Shown piece after piece: positions 9,661 to 22,515 of a stretch of 64,000 nucleotides of DNA. The notes beneath the pieces were generated by a model. That model had not been told where the DNA came from, ran no database searches, and was given only the letters and a program-made list of their open reading frames with translations. Positions within the stretch are counted from its first letter, which is position 1. Each line of letters begins with the position of its first letter. Position numbers and translations under genes: made by a program. This DNA comes from Biomphalaria glabrata (Eukaryota; Mollusca; Gastropoda; Planorbidae), in NCBI RefSeq assembly GCF_947242115.1, contig NC_074728.1, positions 620,001 to 684,000 on the forward strand. The letters run 5' to 3'.

Positions 9661-12600
9661 TTGTAAAAATCAATAATTAAGTCACACTCAAGGAACATAT
9701 GAACGTGTCCATCAAAGGAAATATCGCCGCTCGTGATGCAGCGCACACTAATCAACATTTGCACTTGCAGACCAACTAAATAGTTGCGGAGAAAACACAT
9801 TTAATTGATGACATTACTATGTTTAGCTTAGGACTTTTCAAAAGCGAAGACTGGACTCTTTAGCCATCTTCGTGTTTATAGGAATGATTAATGGAGGACT
9901 TTTAAAAGCGAAGACTGGACTCCTTAGCCATCTTCGTGTTCATAGGAATGATTAACGGAGGAATTTTATAAGCGAAGACTGGACTCCTTAGCCATCTTCG
10001 TGTTCATAGGAATGATTAATGGAGGAATTTTAAAAGCGAAGTCTGGACTCCTTAGCCATCTTCGTGTTCATAGGAATGATTAATGGAGGAATTTTAAAAG
10101 TGAAGACTGGGCTCTTTAGCCATCTTCATGTTTAAAGGATGTAGTTGAGGATTTTTTTTCAAAGAAGATCGGTCTCCATGACCATCTTCGTACTTATAGG
10201 AAAGGATATTGTATTCATTTTTGAAAAATTGAGGATTTTTAGCTGAGGACTAGATGTAGTAATATTGTCATCAATTGAATTGTTGATCCAAGACGAAATT
10301 GTTGGTTATGTCTGTGCATTTGTAGACAACCCAACAGTGCACATCCTTTTTCTTGTTTTGCATTTTTTTCACGTGCTACAATGCCTTGGACAAAGCATCA
10401 TCATAACTTGGAATGTTAAAAGGCATTCAAAAAAACAACAAAGAAGAATGAGTTTGTAAAATAACCGGTTATTTCGGCTCAGTTGAATAATAGTTGGGAC
10501 ATAATTAGTTGAGTGCAAGCTTTGACGCTGATTCAACTCACTCAACATTAGTTGAGTGCGAAGTTTGTGAGGCTGATTCAGCCCTCAAACCGGATGCTTG
10601 TAGACCACCTTCAATAGCTTGAACACGACGTCATCAAAAATATTGTTACAGTCAGTTCATCAAAATGAAGCTGTAGGTCAACAAGCTCAAAACAGGAGTC
10701 AGTGAAAAAAGCAAGCCTGAAACTTTTTATTGGGCTCCAACTATTCAACTGATGCACGTTTGCAAAACAAGAGTAAAAAAAAAAGGATGAAAATATAAGC
10801 CATCAGATATATGATGATTGTGCAGGAACAGTTGGGATTGTCGTTTGTATCACGCTCATCTCTACCCTATCCATTGAGACACTGTGAAGTGATGTAACCA
10901 GTGAGGTTTTGTAACAACTTTATTGAATTGTAATGAGGATATCTACAAACATTTGTGTACAAATGTGTGCTAATTAGCAGGTCTTTGACCTCTGCACTTA
11001 ATGTGGTGATCAAAATGTATTTGCAATTCCCAGTGAAATCATTCTTTGAGTGCTTAGAAAAGGAAATTCATACGGATGTATAACTGTGTTAGACGTCTTC
11101 ATTTATATTCCGATTGAACGTTTGTAAAAATCAATAATTAAGTCACACTCAAGGAACATATGAACGTGTCCATCAAAGGAAATATCGCCGCTCGTGATGC
11201 AGCGCACACTAATCAACATTTGCACTTGCAGACCAACTAAATAGTTGCGGAGAAAACACATTTAATTGATGACATTACTATGTTTAGCTTAGGACTTTTC
11301 AAAAGCGAAGACTGGACTCTTTAGCCATCTTCGTGTTTATAGGAATGATTAATGGAGGACTTTTAAAAGCGAAGACTGGACTCCTTAGCCATCTTCGTGT
11401 TCATAGGAATGATTAATGGAGGAATTTTAAAAGCGAAGACTGGACTCCTTAGCCATCTTTGTGTTCATAGGAATGATTAATGGAGGAATTTTAAAAGTGA
11501 AGACTGGGCTCTTTAGCCATCTTCATGTTTAAAGGATGTAGTTGAGGATTTTTTTTCAAAGAAGATCGGTCTCCATGACCATCTTCGTACTTATAGGAAA
11601 GGATATTGTATTCATTTTTGAAAAATTGAGGATTTTTAGCTGAGGACTAGATGTAGTAATATTGTCATCAATTGAATTGTTGATCCAAGACGAAATTGTT
11701 GGTTATGTCTGTGCATTTGTAGACAACCCAACAGTGCACATCCTTTTTCTTGTTTTGCATTTTTTTCACGTGCTACAATGCCTTGGACAAAGCATCATCA
11801 TAACTTGGAATGTTAAAAGGCATTCAAAAAAAACAACAAAGAAGAATGAGTTTGTAAAATAACCGGTTATTTCGGCTCAGTTGAATAATAGTTGGGACAT
11901 AATTAGTTGAGTGCAAGCTTTGACGCTGATTCAACTCACTCAACATTAGTTGAGTGCGAAGTTTGTGAGGCTGATTCAGCCCTCAAACCGGATGCTTGTA
12001 GACCACCTTCAATAGCTTGAACACGACGTCATCAAAAATATTGTTACAGTCAGTTCATCAAAATGAAGCTGTAGGTCAACAAGCTCAAAACAGGAGTCAG
12101 TGAAAAAAGCAAGCCTGAAACTTTTTATTGGGCTCCAACTATTCAACTGATGCACGTTTGCAAAACAAGAGTTAAAAAAAAAAGGATGAAAGCCATCAGA
12201 TATATGATGATTGTGCAGAAACAGTTGGGATTGTCGTTTGTATCACGCTCATCTCTACCCTATCCATTGAGACACTGTGAAGTGATGTAACCAGTGAGGT
12301 TTTGTAACAACTTTATTGAATTGTAATGAGGATATCTACAAACATTTGTGTACAAATGTGTGCTAATTAGCAGGTCTTTGACCTCTGCACTTAATGTGGT
12401 GATCAAAATGTATTTGCAATTCCCAGTGAAATCATTCTTTGAGTGCTTAGAAAAGGAAATTCATACGGATGTATAACTGTGTTAGACGTCTTCATTTATA
12501 TTCCGATTGAACGTTTGTAAAAATCAATAATTAAGTCACACTCAAGGAACATATGAACGTGTCCATCAAAGGAAATATCGCCGCTCGTGATGCAGCGCAC

Positions 12601-13750
12601 ACTAATCAACATTTGCACTTGCAGACCAACTAAATAGTTGCGGAGAAAACACATTTAATTGATGACATTACTATGTTTAGCTTAGGACTTTTCAAAAGCG
12701 AAGACTGGACTCTTTAGCCATCTTCGTGTTCATAGGAATGATTAATGGAGGACTTTTAAAAGCGAAGACTGGACTCCTTAGCCATCTTCGTGTTCATAGG
12801 AATGATTAATGGAGGAATTTTAAAAGCGAAGACTGGACTCCTTAGCCATCTTTGTGTTCATAGGAATGATTAATGGAGGAATTTTAAAAGTGAAGACTGG
12901 GCTCTTTAGCCATCTTCATGTTTAAAGGATGTAGTTGAGGATTTTTTTTCAAAGAAGATCGGTCTCCATGACCATCTTCGTACTTATAGGAAAGGATATT
13001 GTATTCATTTTTGAAAAATTGAGGATTTTTAGCTGAGGACTAGATGTAGTAATATTGTCATCAATTGAATTGTTGATCCAAGACGAAATTGTTGGTTATG
13101 TCTGCATTTGTAGACAACCCAACAGTGCACATCCTTTTTCTTGTTTTGCATTTTTTTCACGTGCTACAATGCCTTGGACAAAGCATCATCATAACTTGGA
13201 ATGTTAAAAGGCATTCAAAAAAACAACAAAGAAGAATGAGTTTGTAAAATAACCGGTTATTTCGGCTCAGTTGAATAATAGTTGGGACATAATTAGTTGA
13301 GTGCAAGCTTTGACGCTGATTCAACTCACTCAACATTAGTTGAGTGCGAAGTTTGTGAGGCTGATTCAGCCCTCAAACCGGATGCTTGTAGACCACCTTC
13401 AATAGCTTGAACACGACGTCATCAAAAATATTGTTACAGTCAGTTCATCAAAATGAAGCTGTAGGTCAACAAGCTCAAAACAGGAGTCAGTGAAAAAAGC
13501 AAGCCTGAAACTTTTTATTGGGCTCCAACTATTCAACTGATGCACGTTTGCAAAACAAGAGTTAAAAAAAAAAGGATGAAAATATAAGCCATCAGATATA
13601 TGATGATTGTGCAGGAACAGTTGGGATTGTCGTTTGTATCACGCTCATCTCTACCCTATCCATTGAGACACTGTGAAGTGATGTAACCAGTGAGGTTTTG
13701 TAACAACTTTATTGAATTGTAATGAGGATATCTACAAACATTTGTGTACA
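9661..13750. repeat. Macrosatellite, three units of about 1.39 kb
   Basis: The word GAGGACTAGATGTAG falls at 10244, 11642 and 13035, giving periods of 1398 and 1393 bp. Copies are nearly identical, differing by small indels (for example TGTCTGTGCATT versus TGTCTGCATT). Each unit has the 182-bp module, a stack of 64-66-bp subrepeats, a CACTCAACATTAGTTGAGTG segment, and a 3' portion ending in GAATTGTAATGAGGATATC. A ~65-codon frame (starting 10265, 11662) recurs with the units, but I see no reason to treat it as a gene. High identity indicates recent expansion or homogenisation. Confidence 0.9.
9828..10115. repeat. 64-66-bp hairpin subrepeats (five in the first unit)
   Basis: Units begin AGGACTTTT or AGGAATTTT at about 9830, 9896, 9959, 10023 and 10087. 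Each holds an imperfect stem in which CGAAGACTGG pairs with CCATCTTCG (one bulged C) around a ~9-nt loop. Matching stacks of four occur at about 11290-11510 and 12682-12905. Confidence 0.85.
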
Positions 13751-14410
13751 AATGTGTGATAATTAGCAGGTCTTTGACCTCTGCACTTAATGTGGTGATC
13801 AAAATGTATTTGCAATTCCCAGTGAAATCATTCTTTGTCTTTGAGTGCTTAAAAAAGAAATTCATACGGATGTATAACTGTGTTAGACGTCTTCATTTAT
13901 ATTCCAATTGAACGTTTGTAACAATAAATATAACAACAAATGTGTGATAATTAGCAGGTCTTTGACCTCTGCACTTAATGTGGTGATCAAAATGTGTTTG
14001 CAATTCCCAGTGAAATCATTCTTTGAGTGCCTAAAAAGAAATTCATACGGATGTATAACTGTGTTAGACGTCTTCATTTATATTCCGACTGAACGTTTGT
14101 AACAATAAATATAACAACAAATGTGTGATAATTAGCTGGTCTTTGACCTCTGCATTTAATGTGGTGATCAAAATGTGTTTGCAATTCCCAGTGAAATCAT
14201 TCTTTGAGTGCTTAAAAAAGAAATTCATACGGATGTATAACTGTGTTAGACGTCTTCATTTCTATTCCATTGAACGTTTGTAACAATAAATATAACAACA
14301 AATGTGTGATAATTAGCTGGTCTTTGACCTCTGCATTTAATGTGGTGATCAAAATATATTTGCAATTCCTAGTGAAATCATTCTTTGAGTGCTTAATAAA
14401 GAAATTCGTC
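13751..14410. repeat. Right flank of macrosatellite: four 182-188-bp units
   Basis: CAGTGAAATCATTC (or TAGTGAAATC in the last) falls at 13820, 14008, 14190 and 14371. The 188-bp step comes from a small local duplication of TCTTTG. The last unit breaks off into the next minisatellite at about 14408. Confidence 0.9.
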
Positions 14411-14720
14411 TTATATTTACCTGTCATATTTTCTTAGTTTTACCTGTCATATTTTCTTAGTTTAACATGTCATATTTTCTTTGTTATGCCTTTCATATTT
14501 TCTTAGTTTTACTTGTCCAATTTTCTTAGTTTTTCCTGTCATTTTTTTCTTAGTTTTACCTGTCATATTTTTTTTAGTTTTACCTGTCATAAGTTCTAGT
14601 TTTACCTGTCATATTTTCATAGTATTACCTGTCATTTTTTCTTAGTTTTACATGTCATATTATCTTAGTTAAGCCTGTCATATGTTCTTAGTTATACCTG
14701 TCATAGTATCTTGTGTAACA
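14411..14720. repeat. 23-bp minisatellite, about 13 units
   Basis: The unit is TTTTACCTGTCATATTTTCTTAG with many substitutions (AACATGTCAT, ACTTGTCC, TATACCTGTCAT). It begins within the broken last unit of the upstream array. Confidence 0.9.
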
Positions 14721-15165
14721 CGTTTATCATTTGTAATGACTGTGGTATATTTCACTAGTACACCATTAACATATGTTGGAAAAAATTATAGTTCTAGTTC
14801 AATATTATACACTGTTGCTTGAACTTCATTTATATTAACATTATTACTTTGTTACCTATTCTGATTTCCGATTCCTTATCTATTTATTTCTTGGTACATT
14901 ATAGTTTGGAGAATTAGATTCTTGTCTTTGATGTTGATAATAAATTTCTCTTTGGTGATCTAGATTCCAATAATATTGCTTTTAACAGGATGCATTTCTT
15001 TCTTTGTTCTTCTATTAATGAGTTAATAACACTCAAAGTCTTGCCACTTAGTTTACAGATGAATATATTAGAACAAGTATCTTCATTGTAATTGCAAGTT
15101 TTACAGATAGTCTGAAAATAACTATTTATTTCATCAGTTTCATAAGGTCCCTCATTTTTTGCCTA
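14721..15165. other. Unassigned AT-rich DNA
   Basis: No gene, repeat or RNA recognised between the 23-bp minisatellite and the 172-bp duplication. Confidence 0.5.
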
Positions 15166-15510
15166 TAAATATTCTCTTTATGTTCACGCTTGGTAGTTTT
15201 TTTGTCTCCCTTGTTTTGAATTGCAGCTTTTATTTTTCAGTTTTTTTTTTTTTTAATTTCTGATTCTTTGTCTGGTTTTGCATCCTTTTAATTTCTTTCA
15301 GCATCTAGTTGCATTTCTCTCTTCTCTTTGTGCTATGTAAATATTCTCTATATGTTCACGCTTGGTCGTTTCTGTTTTGTCTCCCTTGTTTTGAATTGCA
15401 GCTTTTATTTTTCAGTTGTTTTTTTTTTTTATTTCTGATTCTTTGTCTGGTTTTGCTTCCTTTTAATTTATTTCAGCATCTAGTTGCATTTCTCTCTTCT
15501 CTTTGTGCTC
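15166..15510. repeat. Tandem duplication, 172-bp period, two units
   Basis: CGCTTGGT falls at 15187 and 15359. Both units contain CTCCCTTGTTTTGAATTGCAG, a T-run, TTTCTGATTCTTTGTCTGG and ATCTAGTTGCATTTCTCTC. The second has a few substitutions. The 102-codon plus-strand frame here is a T-rich artefact. Confidence 0.9.
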
Positions 15511-16495
15511 TCGCCAACTCTTTCAATATCAACTTGATTTTCTTTCCTTTCCATTTATGTCAAAACATCTTTCTTTTCTTCATCTTTAAGACCAAACGAT
15601 TCAGCAACTTTCTTTAGTTCAGTATATCCATCCATGTATCTATTAATACTTATCAAAAGTACAATGGCATTCTATACTTTTTTATAGATAATAATGATAT
15701 CTAATATCTTTTATAGTTTACAATCACTTACAATATTATCAAGCCAATACTATTGTGATTAACATAACACACTAAATTGTCAACAATCTAATAATCAATG
15801 TCATAATCAATTATTATGTTTTTACAATATATTATTTGGTCATATAGAAAGAGAAAACAAAATTAATAAAATATTATAATGTAAAAAAAAATGTAACAAA
15901 GTTTATACCAAAATGTTACAATTATATAAATGATGATATGATGATGACTCAGTGCACTGAAAACTTTCATTAAATTGAGGAGGATTCGAGCAACACATTG
16001 ACCTCACTCTCTTACCCTAAAGCACAGCAGGAAAAAAAGACAGAAAATTTTCAAGAAATACTACATATACTTACAAATATAAATAAAAATGACTTAAAGA
16101 CCCCAAGAAATTGTGCACAATATTAATACAATGTAAACATTAAAATAAACAATAGTCTAAACACAAAAATCTACTAGTGTTAAATCTGCAACCTCTAAAA
16201 CCTTATGTTCTGATCATATATATATATTTTTTTACACATTGAAAAAAGACAAAATTTAACAAGGACACAATATCAGTGATACCAAATTTTTACAAGAACA
16301 ATACTGTCAACAGCTTTCTAAATATAGAACATAAAAATTAAAAATGAAAATCAAAATTATCAGTAATATATTTCAATACTGATTATCTTCCTGTAATGTC
16401 ATTGAATACTAGCACTGATATAGCTCATCACTTTGAAGAGTGCTTCTTAATCTTTTCACTGTCCAACTTCAATAGAATGTATATATAAATATATA
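15511..16495. other. Unassigned AT-rich DNA
   Basis: No coding region, RNA gene or recognised mobile element. It contains a TA run near 16220. Confidence 0.5.
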
Positions 16496-16815
16496 TACTT
16501 TTACTGCACAAAATTACTGACTATTACTTGAGATGTATAATATACATCAGCACAAAATTACTGCCTGTGTCCAAATTTACAATTACTGTCCAACTTCAAT
16601 ACAATTTTATATACTTGTACTGCACAAAATTACTATTATTTGATGAGATATATAATATACACAAATGTAATGTCTGCCTGTGTCAAAATTTACAATTACA
16701 GTTCAACTTCAATGCAATATATATATTTGTACTGCACAAAATTACTGACTATTACTTGATGAGATATATAATATACATTGGCATAAAAATATTGTCTGCC
16801 TGTGTCAAAATTTAC
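16496..16815. repeat. Degenerate precursor units of the 295-bp satellite
   Basis: Shorter units carry the satellite's core phrases (CACAAAATTACTG, GATGAGATATATAATATACA, TGTCTGCCTGTGTCAAAATT) at about 140-bp spacing, but without the GGGGCACC block. This suggests the 295-bp unit is a compound of two older monomers plus an added segment. Confidence 0.75.
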
Positions 16816-19800
16816 AAGCACCTGAAGTGTCTGGTAGATTTTTGGGGCACCTTTTTCATCCTTCAACTGTCTACGAGTGTTTACATACTATTTACTAATG
16901 AGATATAAAATATACACAAATTTACTGTCTATGGTGTCAAAATTTACAATTACAGTTCAACTTCAATGCAATATATATACTTGTACTGCACAAAATTACT
17001 GACTATTACTTGATGTGATATATAATATACATTGGCATAAAAATATTGTCTGCCTGTGTCAAAATTTACAATCACTGTCCAACTTCAATATACTATTTAC
17101 TAATTAATTGTTGGTGCACCTGAAGTGTCTGGTCGATTTTTGGGGCACCTTTTTCATCCTTCAACTGTCTACGAGTGTTTACATACTATTTACTAATGAG
17201 ATATATAATATACACAAATTTACTGTCTGCCTGTGTCAAAATTTACAATTACAAATCAACTTCAATGCAATATATATACTTGTACTGCACAAAATTACTG
17301 ACTATTACTTGATGAGATATATAATATACATTGGCATAAAAATATTGTCTGCCTGTGTCAAAATTTACACTGTCCAACTTCAATATACTATTTACTAATT
17401 AATTGTTGGTGCACCTGAAGTGTCTGGTCGATTTTTGGGGCACCTTTTTCATCCTTCAACTGTCTATGAGTGTTTACATACTATTTACTAATGAGATATA
17501 TAATATACACAAATTTACTGTCTGCCTGTGTCAAAATTTACAATTACAAATCAACTTCAATGCAATATATATACTTGTACTGCACAAAATTACTGACTAT
17601 TACTTGATGAGATATATAATATACATTGGCATAAAAATATTGTCTGCCTGTGTCAAAATTTACACTGTCCAACTTCAATATACTATTTACTAATTAATTG
17701 TTGGTGCACCTGAAGTGTCTGGTCGATTTTTGGGGCACCTTTTTCATCCTTCAACTGTCTATGAGTGTTTACATACTATTTACTAATGAGATATATAATA
17801 TACACAAATTTACTGTCTGCCTGTGTCAAAATTTACAATTACAAATCTTCAATGCAATATATATACTTGTACTGCACAAAATTACTGACTATTACTTGAT
17901 GAGATATATAATATACATTGGCATAAAAATATTGTCTGCCTGTGTCAAAATTTACACTGTCCAACTTCAATATACTATTTACTAATTAATTGTTGGTGCA
18001 CCTGAAGTGTCTGGTCGATTTTTGGGGCACCTTTTTCATCCTTCAACTGTCTATGAGTGTTTACATACTATTTACTAATGAGATATATAATATACACAAA
18101 TTTACTGTCTGCCTGTGTCAAAATTTACAATTACAAATCAACTTCAATGCAATATATATACTTGTACTGCACAAAATTACTGACTATTACTTGATGAGAT
18201 ATATAATATACATTGGCATAAAAATATTGTCTGCCTGTGTCAAAATTTACACTGTCCAACTTCAATATACTATTTACTAATTAATAGTTGGTGCACCTGA
18301 AGTGTCTGGTCGATTTTTGGGGCACCTTTTTCATCCTTCAACTGTCTACGAGTGTTTACATACTATTTACTAATGAGATATATAATATACACAAATTTAC
18401 TGTCTGCCTGTGTCAAAATTTACAATTACAAATCAACTTCAATGCAATATATATACTTGTACTGCACAAAATTACTGACTATTACTTGATGAGATATATA
18501 ATATACATTGGCATAAAAATATTGTCTGCCTGTGTCAAAATTTACACTGTCCAACTTCAACATACTATTTACTAATTAATTGTTGGTGCACCTGAAGTGT
18601 CTGGTCGATTTTTGGGGCACCTTTTTCATCCTTCAACTGTCTACGAGTGTTTACATACTATTTACTAATGAGATATAAAATATACACAAATTTACTGTCT
18701 GCCTGTGTCAAAATTTACAATTACAGTTTAACTTCAATGCAATATATATACTTGTACTGCAAAAAATTACTGACTATTACTTGATGAGATATATAATATA
18801 CATTGGCATAAAAATATTGTCTGCCTGTGTCAAAATTTACACTGTCCAACTTCAATATACTATTTACTAATTAATTGTTGGTGCACCTGAAGTGTCTGGT
18901 CGATTTTTGGGGCACCTTTTTCATCCTTCAACTGTCTATGAGTGTTTACATACTATTTACTAATGAGATATATAATATACACAAATTTACTGTCTGCCTG
19001 TGTCAAAATTTACAATTACAAATCAACTTCAATGCAATATATATACTTGTACTGCACAAAATTACTGACTATTACTTGATGAGATATATAATATACATTG
19101 GCATAAAAATATTGTCTGCCTGTGTCAAAATTTACACTGTCCAACTTCAATATACTATTTACTAATTAATAGTTGGTGCACCTGAAGTGTCTGGTCGATT
19201 TTTGGGGCACCTTTTTCATCCTTCAACTGTCTACGAGTGTTTACATACTATTTACTAATGAGATATAAAATATACACAAATTTACTGTCTATGGTGTCAA
19301 AATTTACAATTACTGTTCAACTTCAATGCAATATATATACTTGTACTGCACAAAATTACTGACTATTACTTGATGAGATATATAATATACATTGGCATAA
19401 AAATATTGTCTGCCTGTGTCAAAATTTACACTGTCCAACTTCAATATACTATTTACTAATTAATTGTTGGTGCACCTGAAGTGTCTGGTCGATTTTTGGG
19501 GCACCTTTTTCATCCTTCAACTGTCTACGAGTGTTTACATACTATTTACTAATGAGATATAAAATATACACAAATTTACTGTCTGCCTGTGTCAAAATTT
19601 ACAATTACAGTTTAACTTCAATGCAATATATATACTTGTACTGCAAAAAATTACTGACTATTACTTGATGAGATATATAATATACATTGGCATAAAAATA
19701 TTGTCTGCCTGTGTCAAAATTTACACTGTCCAACTTCAATATACTATTTACTAATTAATTGTTGGTGCACCTGAAGTGTCTGGTCGATTTTTGGGGCACC

Positions 19801-20128
19801 TTTTTCATCCTTCAACTGTCTACGAGTGTTTACATACTATTTACTAATGAGATATAAAATATACACAAATTTACTGTCTGCCTGTGTCAAAATTTACAAT
19901 TACAGTTTAACTTCAATGCAATATATATACTTGTACTGCAAAAAATTACTGACTATTACTTGATGAGATATATAATATACATTGGCATAAAAATATTGTC
20001 TGCCTTTGTCAAAATTTACACTGTCCAACTTCAATATACTATTTACTAATTAATTGTTGGTGCACCTGAAGTGTCTAGTCGATTTTTGGGGCACCTTTTT
20101 CATCCTTTAACTGTCTACGAGTGTTTGA
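16816..20128. repeat. 295-bp satellite, about 11-12 units
   Basis: CACCTGAAGTGTCTGGT (or TCTAGT in the last) starts near 16819, 17117, 17412, 17707, 18000, 18293, 18590, 18885, 19180, 19472, 19768 and 20062. Spacing is 292-298 bp and identity between units is very high. Each unit keeps a ~95-codon plus-strand frame, a by-product of the 295-bp unit. The amino-acid sequence is hydrophobic and AT-driven, and I do not call it a gene. Units fall into subtypes (TACGAGTG versus TATGAGTG, ATATAAAATA versus ATATATAATA, CAGTTTAACTT versus CAAATCAACTT) that alternate, a hint of higher-order duplication. Confidence 0.95.
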
Positions 20129-20189
20129 TTTGTGATAGGGCAAAGCAATTGTGAATATATAATATTAAAAATAGATTTTTATTAATTTA

Positions 20190-20345
20190 TGTAAATGTTT
20201 ACTATTTTCACCATCTGAGCTGTGAATGAATCTTGTTTTTAATGACCCAACTGTATAAAACTTAGCTCTTGAGCTATGAAGGGGGAATAACCCTTGAGAG
20301 ATTATGGGCATGACATAGCCTTAATTGTGCTGATGTGCCAAAAAC
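20190..20345 (+). repeat. Dispersed repeat copy 1 flanking the 30-bp minisatellite
   Basis: It runs from CATCTGAGCTGTGAATGAATC through TTAATGACCCAACTGTATA and GGGCATGACATAGCC to TTGTGCTGATGTGCC. A diverged copy in the same orientation lies at 22360-22515. Confidence 0.7.
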
Positions 20346-20349
20346 AAAA

Positions 20350-21240
20350 AATATCAATACCTTCCAACTGTTGGGCACCTATAAGGTCATCAATTGTTGG
20401 AATACTTCATCCCTCATACCAACTGCTGGGCACCTCAAGTGTGTCCTGTCAGCTATTGGGGCACCACAAGTGTCCTAACAACTGTTTGGGCACCTCAAAT
20501 ATCCTTTTAACTGTTGAGGCACCTTAGGTATCGTATCTATTGTTGAAGCACTTCAAATGTCCTATCATTTGTTGGGGCATCTCATTTATCCTAACAACTG
20601 TTGGGCACTTCAATAATCTTATTTTTGGGCACTCCAAGTGTTCTATCAATTGTTTGGGCACTCCAAGTGTCCTATCAATTGTTAGGCACCTCATCGATCA
20701 TACCAACTGTTGTCCACCTCAAGTTTGTCCAATCAGCTGTTGGGGCACCACAAGTGTTTCAACACTTTTTAGGCACCTCAAATGTCCTTATAACTGATGG
20801 GGCACCTCAATATCCTATCAATTGGTAGGGCACCTTAAGTATCCTAACAATTGGTAGAGCACCTCTAGTGTCCTATCAATTTGTAGGGCACCTCTTGTCC
20901 TATTGTTTGGTAGGGCACTTCAAGTATCCTATCAGTTGGTAAGGCACCTCTTTTTTCCTACCAACTGTTAGATAACCACAAGTCTCCTATTAACTGTTGG
21001 GGTACCTAAAGTATCCTATCATGGGGCATCTCATTCATCCTAACAACTCAATGGTCTTATTGTTGGGGCACTCTAAGTTTCCTATCAATTGTTGGGCACC
21101 TCATCCATACCAACTGTTGTTCACCTCATGTTTGTCCTATCAGTTGTTGGGGCACCACAAGTGTCCTAACAACTGCTTGTCCTTTTAACTTATGTGGCAC
21201 CTCAAGTGTCCTATTAACTGTTGGGGCATATCAAGTATTC
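20350..21240. repeat. Degenerate ~30-bp minisatellite, roughly 30 units
   Basis: The unit is approximately CAACTGTTGGGGCACCTCAA followed by GTGTCCTAT, highly variable in length and sequence. Several short frames cross it with no protein meaning. The same motif occurs twice inside each 295-bp satellite unit next door. Confidence 0.85.
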
Positions 21241-22359
21241 ATTCAACTCTCTCTCTATATATATATATTATATTATATTATGTTAGTTTTGATTACCATT
21301 ATAAATAAATAAATAAATATATATGATTATGGTTATTATATATTATATATAATCTGCAGTGTTTTTACAAATGTGTAGTCCTGCTTATTACTCCCAGAAC
21401 CACTTTTTTTTTTCAGTTTCATTAGCAACATATGAATTTATATATTTGAAATGTTTAATCACACTTCTTTTTACTGAAGTTTAATTTTTTGTTAACAGAT
21501 ATCAAGCTACAAAATAAAATTCCAATTTTTTAGGTTCTCGCCTATATCTGCAATTTATATCTATATATTAAGTTTTGTTTCCTTGAACTCTTTCAAGTTT
21601 TTGTTACACAACTTTATATTTCAGATTCTTTTTGTTCTTCCTTAGGTTCAAATGTATCAGTTGTTTTTGTTGACAGATATCAAGGTACAGAAATAAGAAT
21701 CTAATTTAGAGTTTTTTAAAGCTTGATTAGTCATATTTGCATTATTATTTCCAATATGTGCCAGAGTGTCTGCTAAATGTAACTAGTATGATTAAAAACA
21801 TGGTCATTGCAAAGTCTAACATATGGACAAGTAGGATGCTTGGGGCTTGATTCAGTGAAAGAATGTTGGACAAGCAGAAGTGTTATGGAGTGTGTGTGTT
21901 TTTATGGTGACTGTGGTAAGAGGTAAGCGATTGGATGTGAATGATGCAAAAGTGGCATTGTCGTCACTGGGTCTTAGTTAGGGGAGACGACTCCAGAATG
22001 TAAGACTGAAAGGTTGTGTTATTGTAGTGAGTTAGATTGTAAGAAATTTTATTACTTAAGTCTACTACATTTATTTCATGTGATCACAAGTATTATAAAT
22101 GTTATATTTAGTTTTGTTCACAAGGAAGTTGTTCAAGTTCTTATTAGCTAAGATATATTATGCCTTCAACAGTTTAGTTGCCTACCAGCAGTTTGGTGCT
22201 ACAAGTCAACAACAGACTAAATTAAATAAAGCCATGTCTATTTCTACATGATTTTGTTGCTACTAACCTGGTGTTACTAACAACTAACTCGAAAAGGGAG
22301 AGGGGAATTATCATCTTATTCATGTACTATTTACATTAGATTTTTACCAAATTATTAAA
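21241..22359. other. Unassigned DNA with TA-rich microsatellites
   Basis: CT/TA runs lie at about 21243-21275 and AATA runs near 21303. A segment at 22130-22300 with AATAAAG and direct words (TGGTGCTAC, TGGTGTTAC) could be part of an old dispersed element, but I cannot define ends. Confidence 0.4.
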
Positions 22360-22515
22360 TTTTTACTACCCTTACTATTTTAACTGTGAATAGACCTTGA
22401 TTTTAATGATTTAACTGTATAGAATTTAGCCCCTGTTATGTAGAGAGAGAGAGAGTAGTCCTTAAGGGACTGCAGGCACGACATGGCCTAAATTGTGCAG
22501 ATGTGCATAAAATCA
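22360..22515 (+). repeat. Dispersed repeat copy 2
   Basis: TTTTAACTGTGAATAGACC, TTTAACTGTATAGAATTTAG, GGCACGACATGGCCTAAATT and GTGCAGATGTGC match the copy at 20190. An expanded GA run (about 22444-22455) is an addition. Confidence 0.7.

Noticed and set aside
10265-10459. Recurring ~65-codon frame in the macrosatellite
   Set aside because: Its repetition is explained by the repeat unit; the C-terminus changes with a one-base indel in an A-run in the second unit.
9383-14410. CRISPR-like regular arrays
   Set aside because: Direct repeats without unique spacers, in eukaryotic repeat context; ordinary satellite DNA. The same applies to the arrays at 16.8-21.2 and 27.9-34.1 kb.
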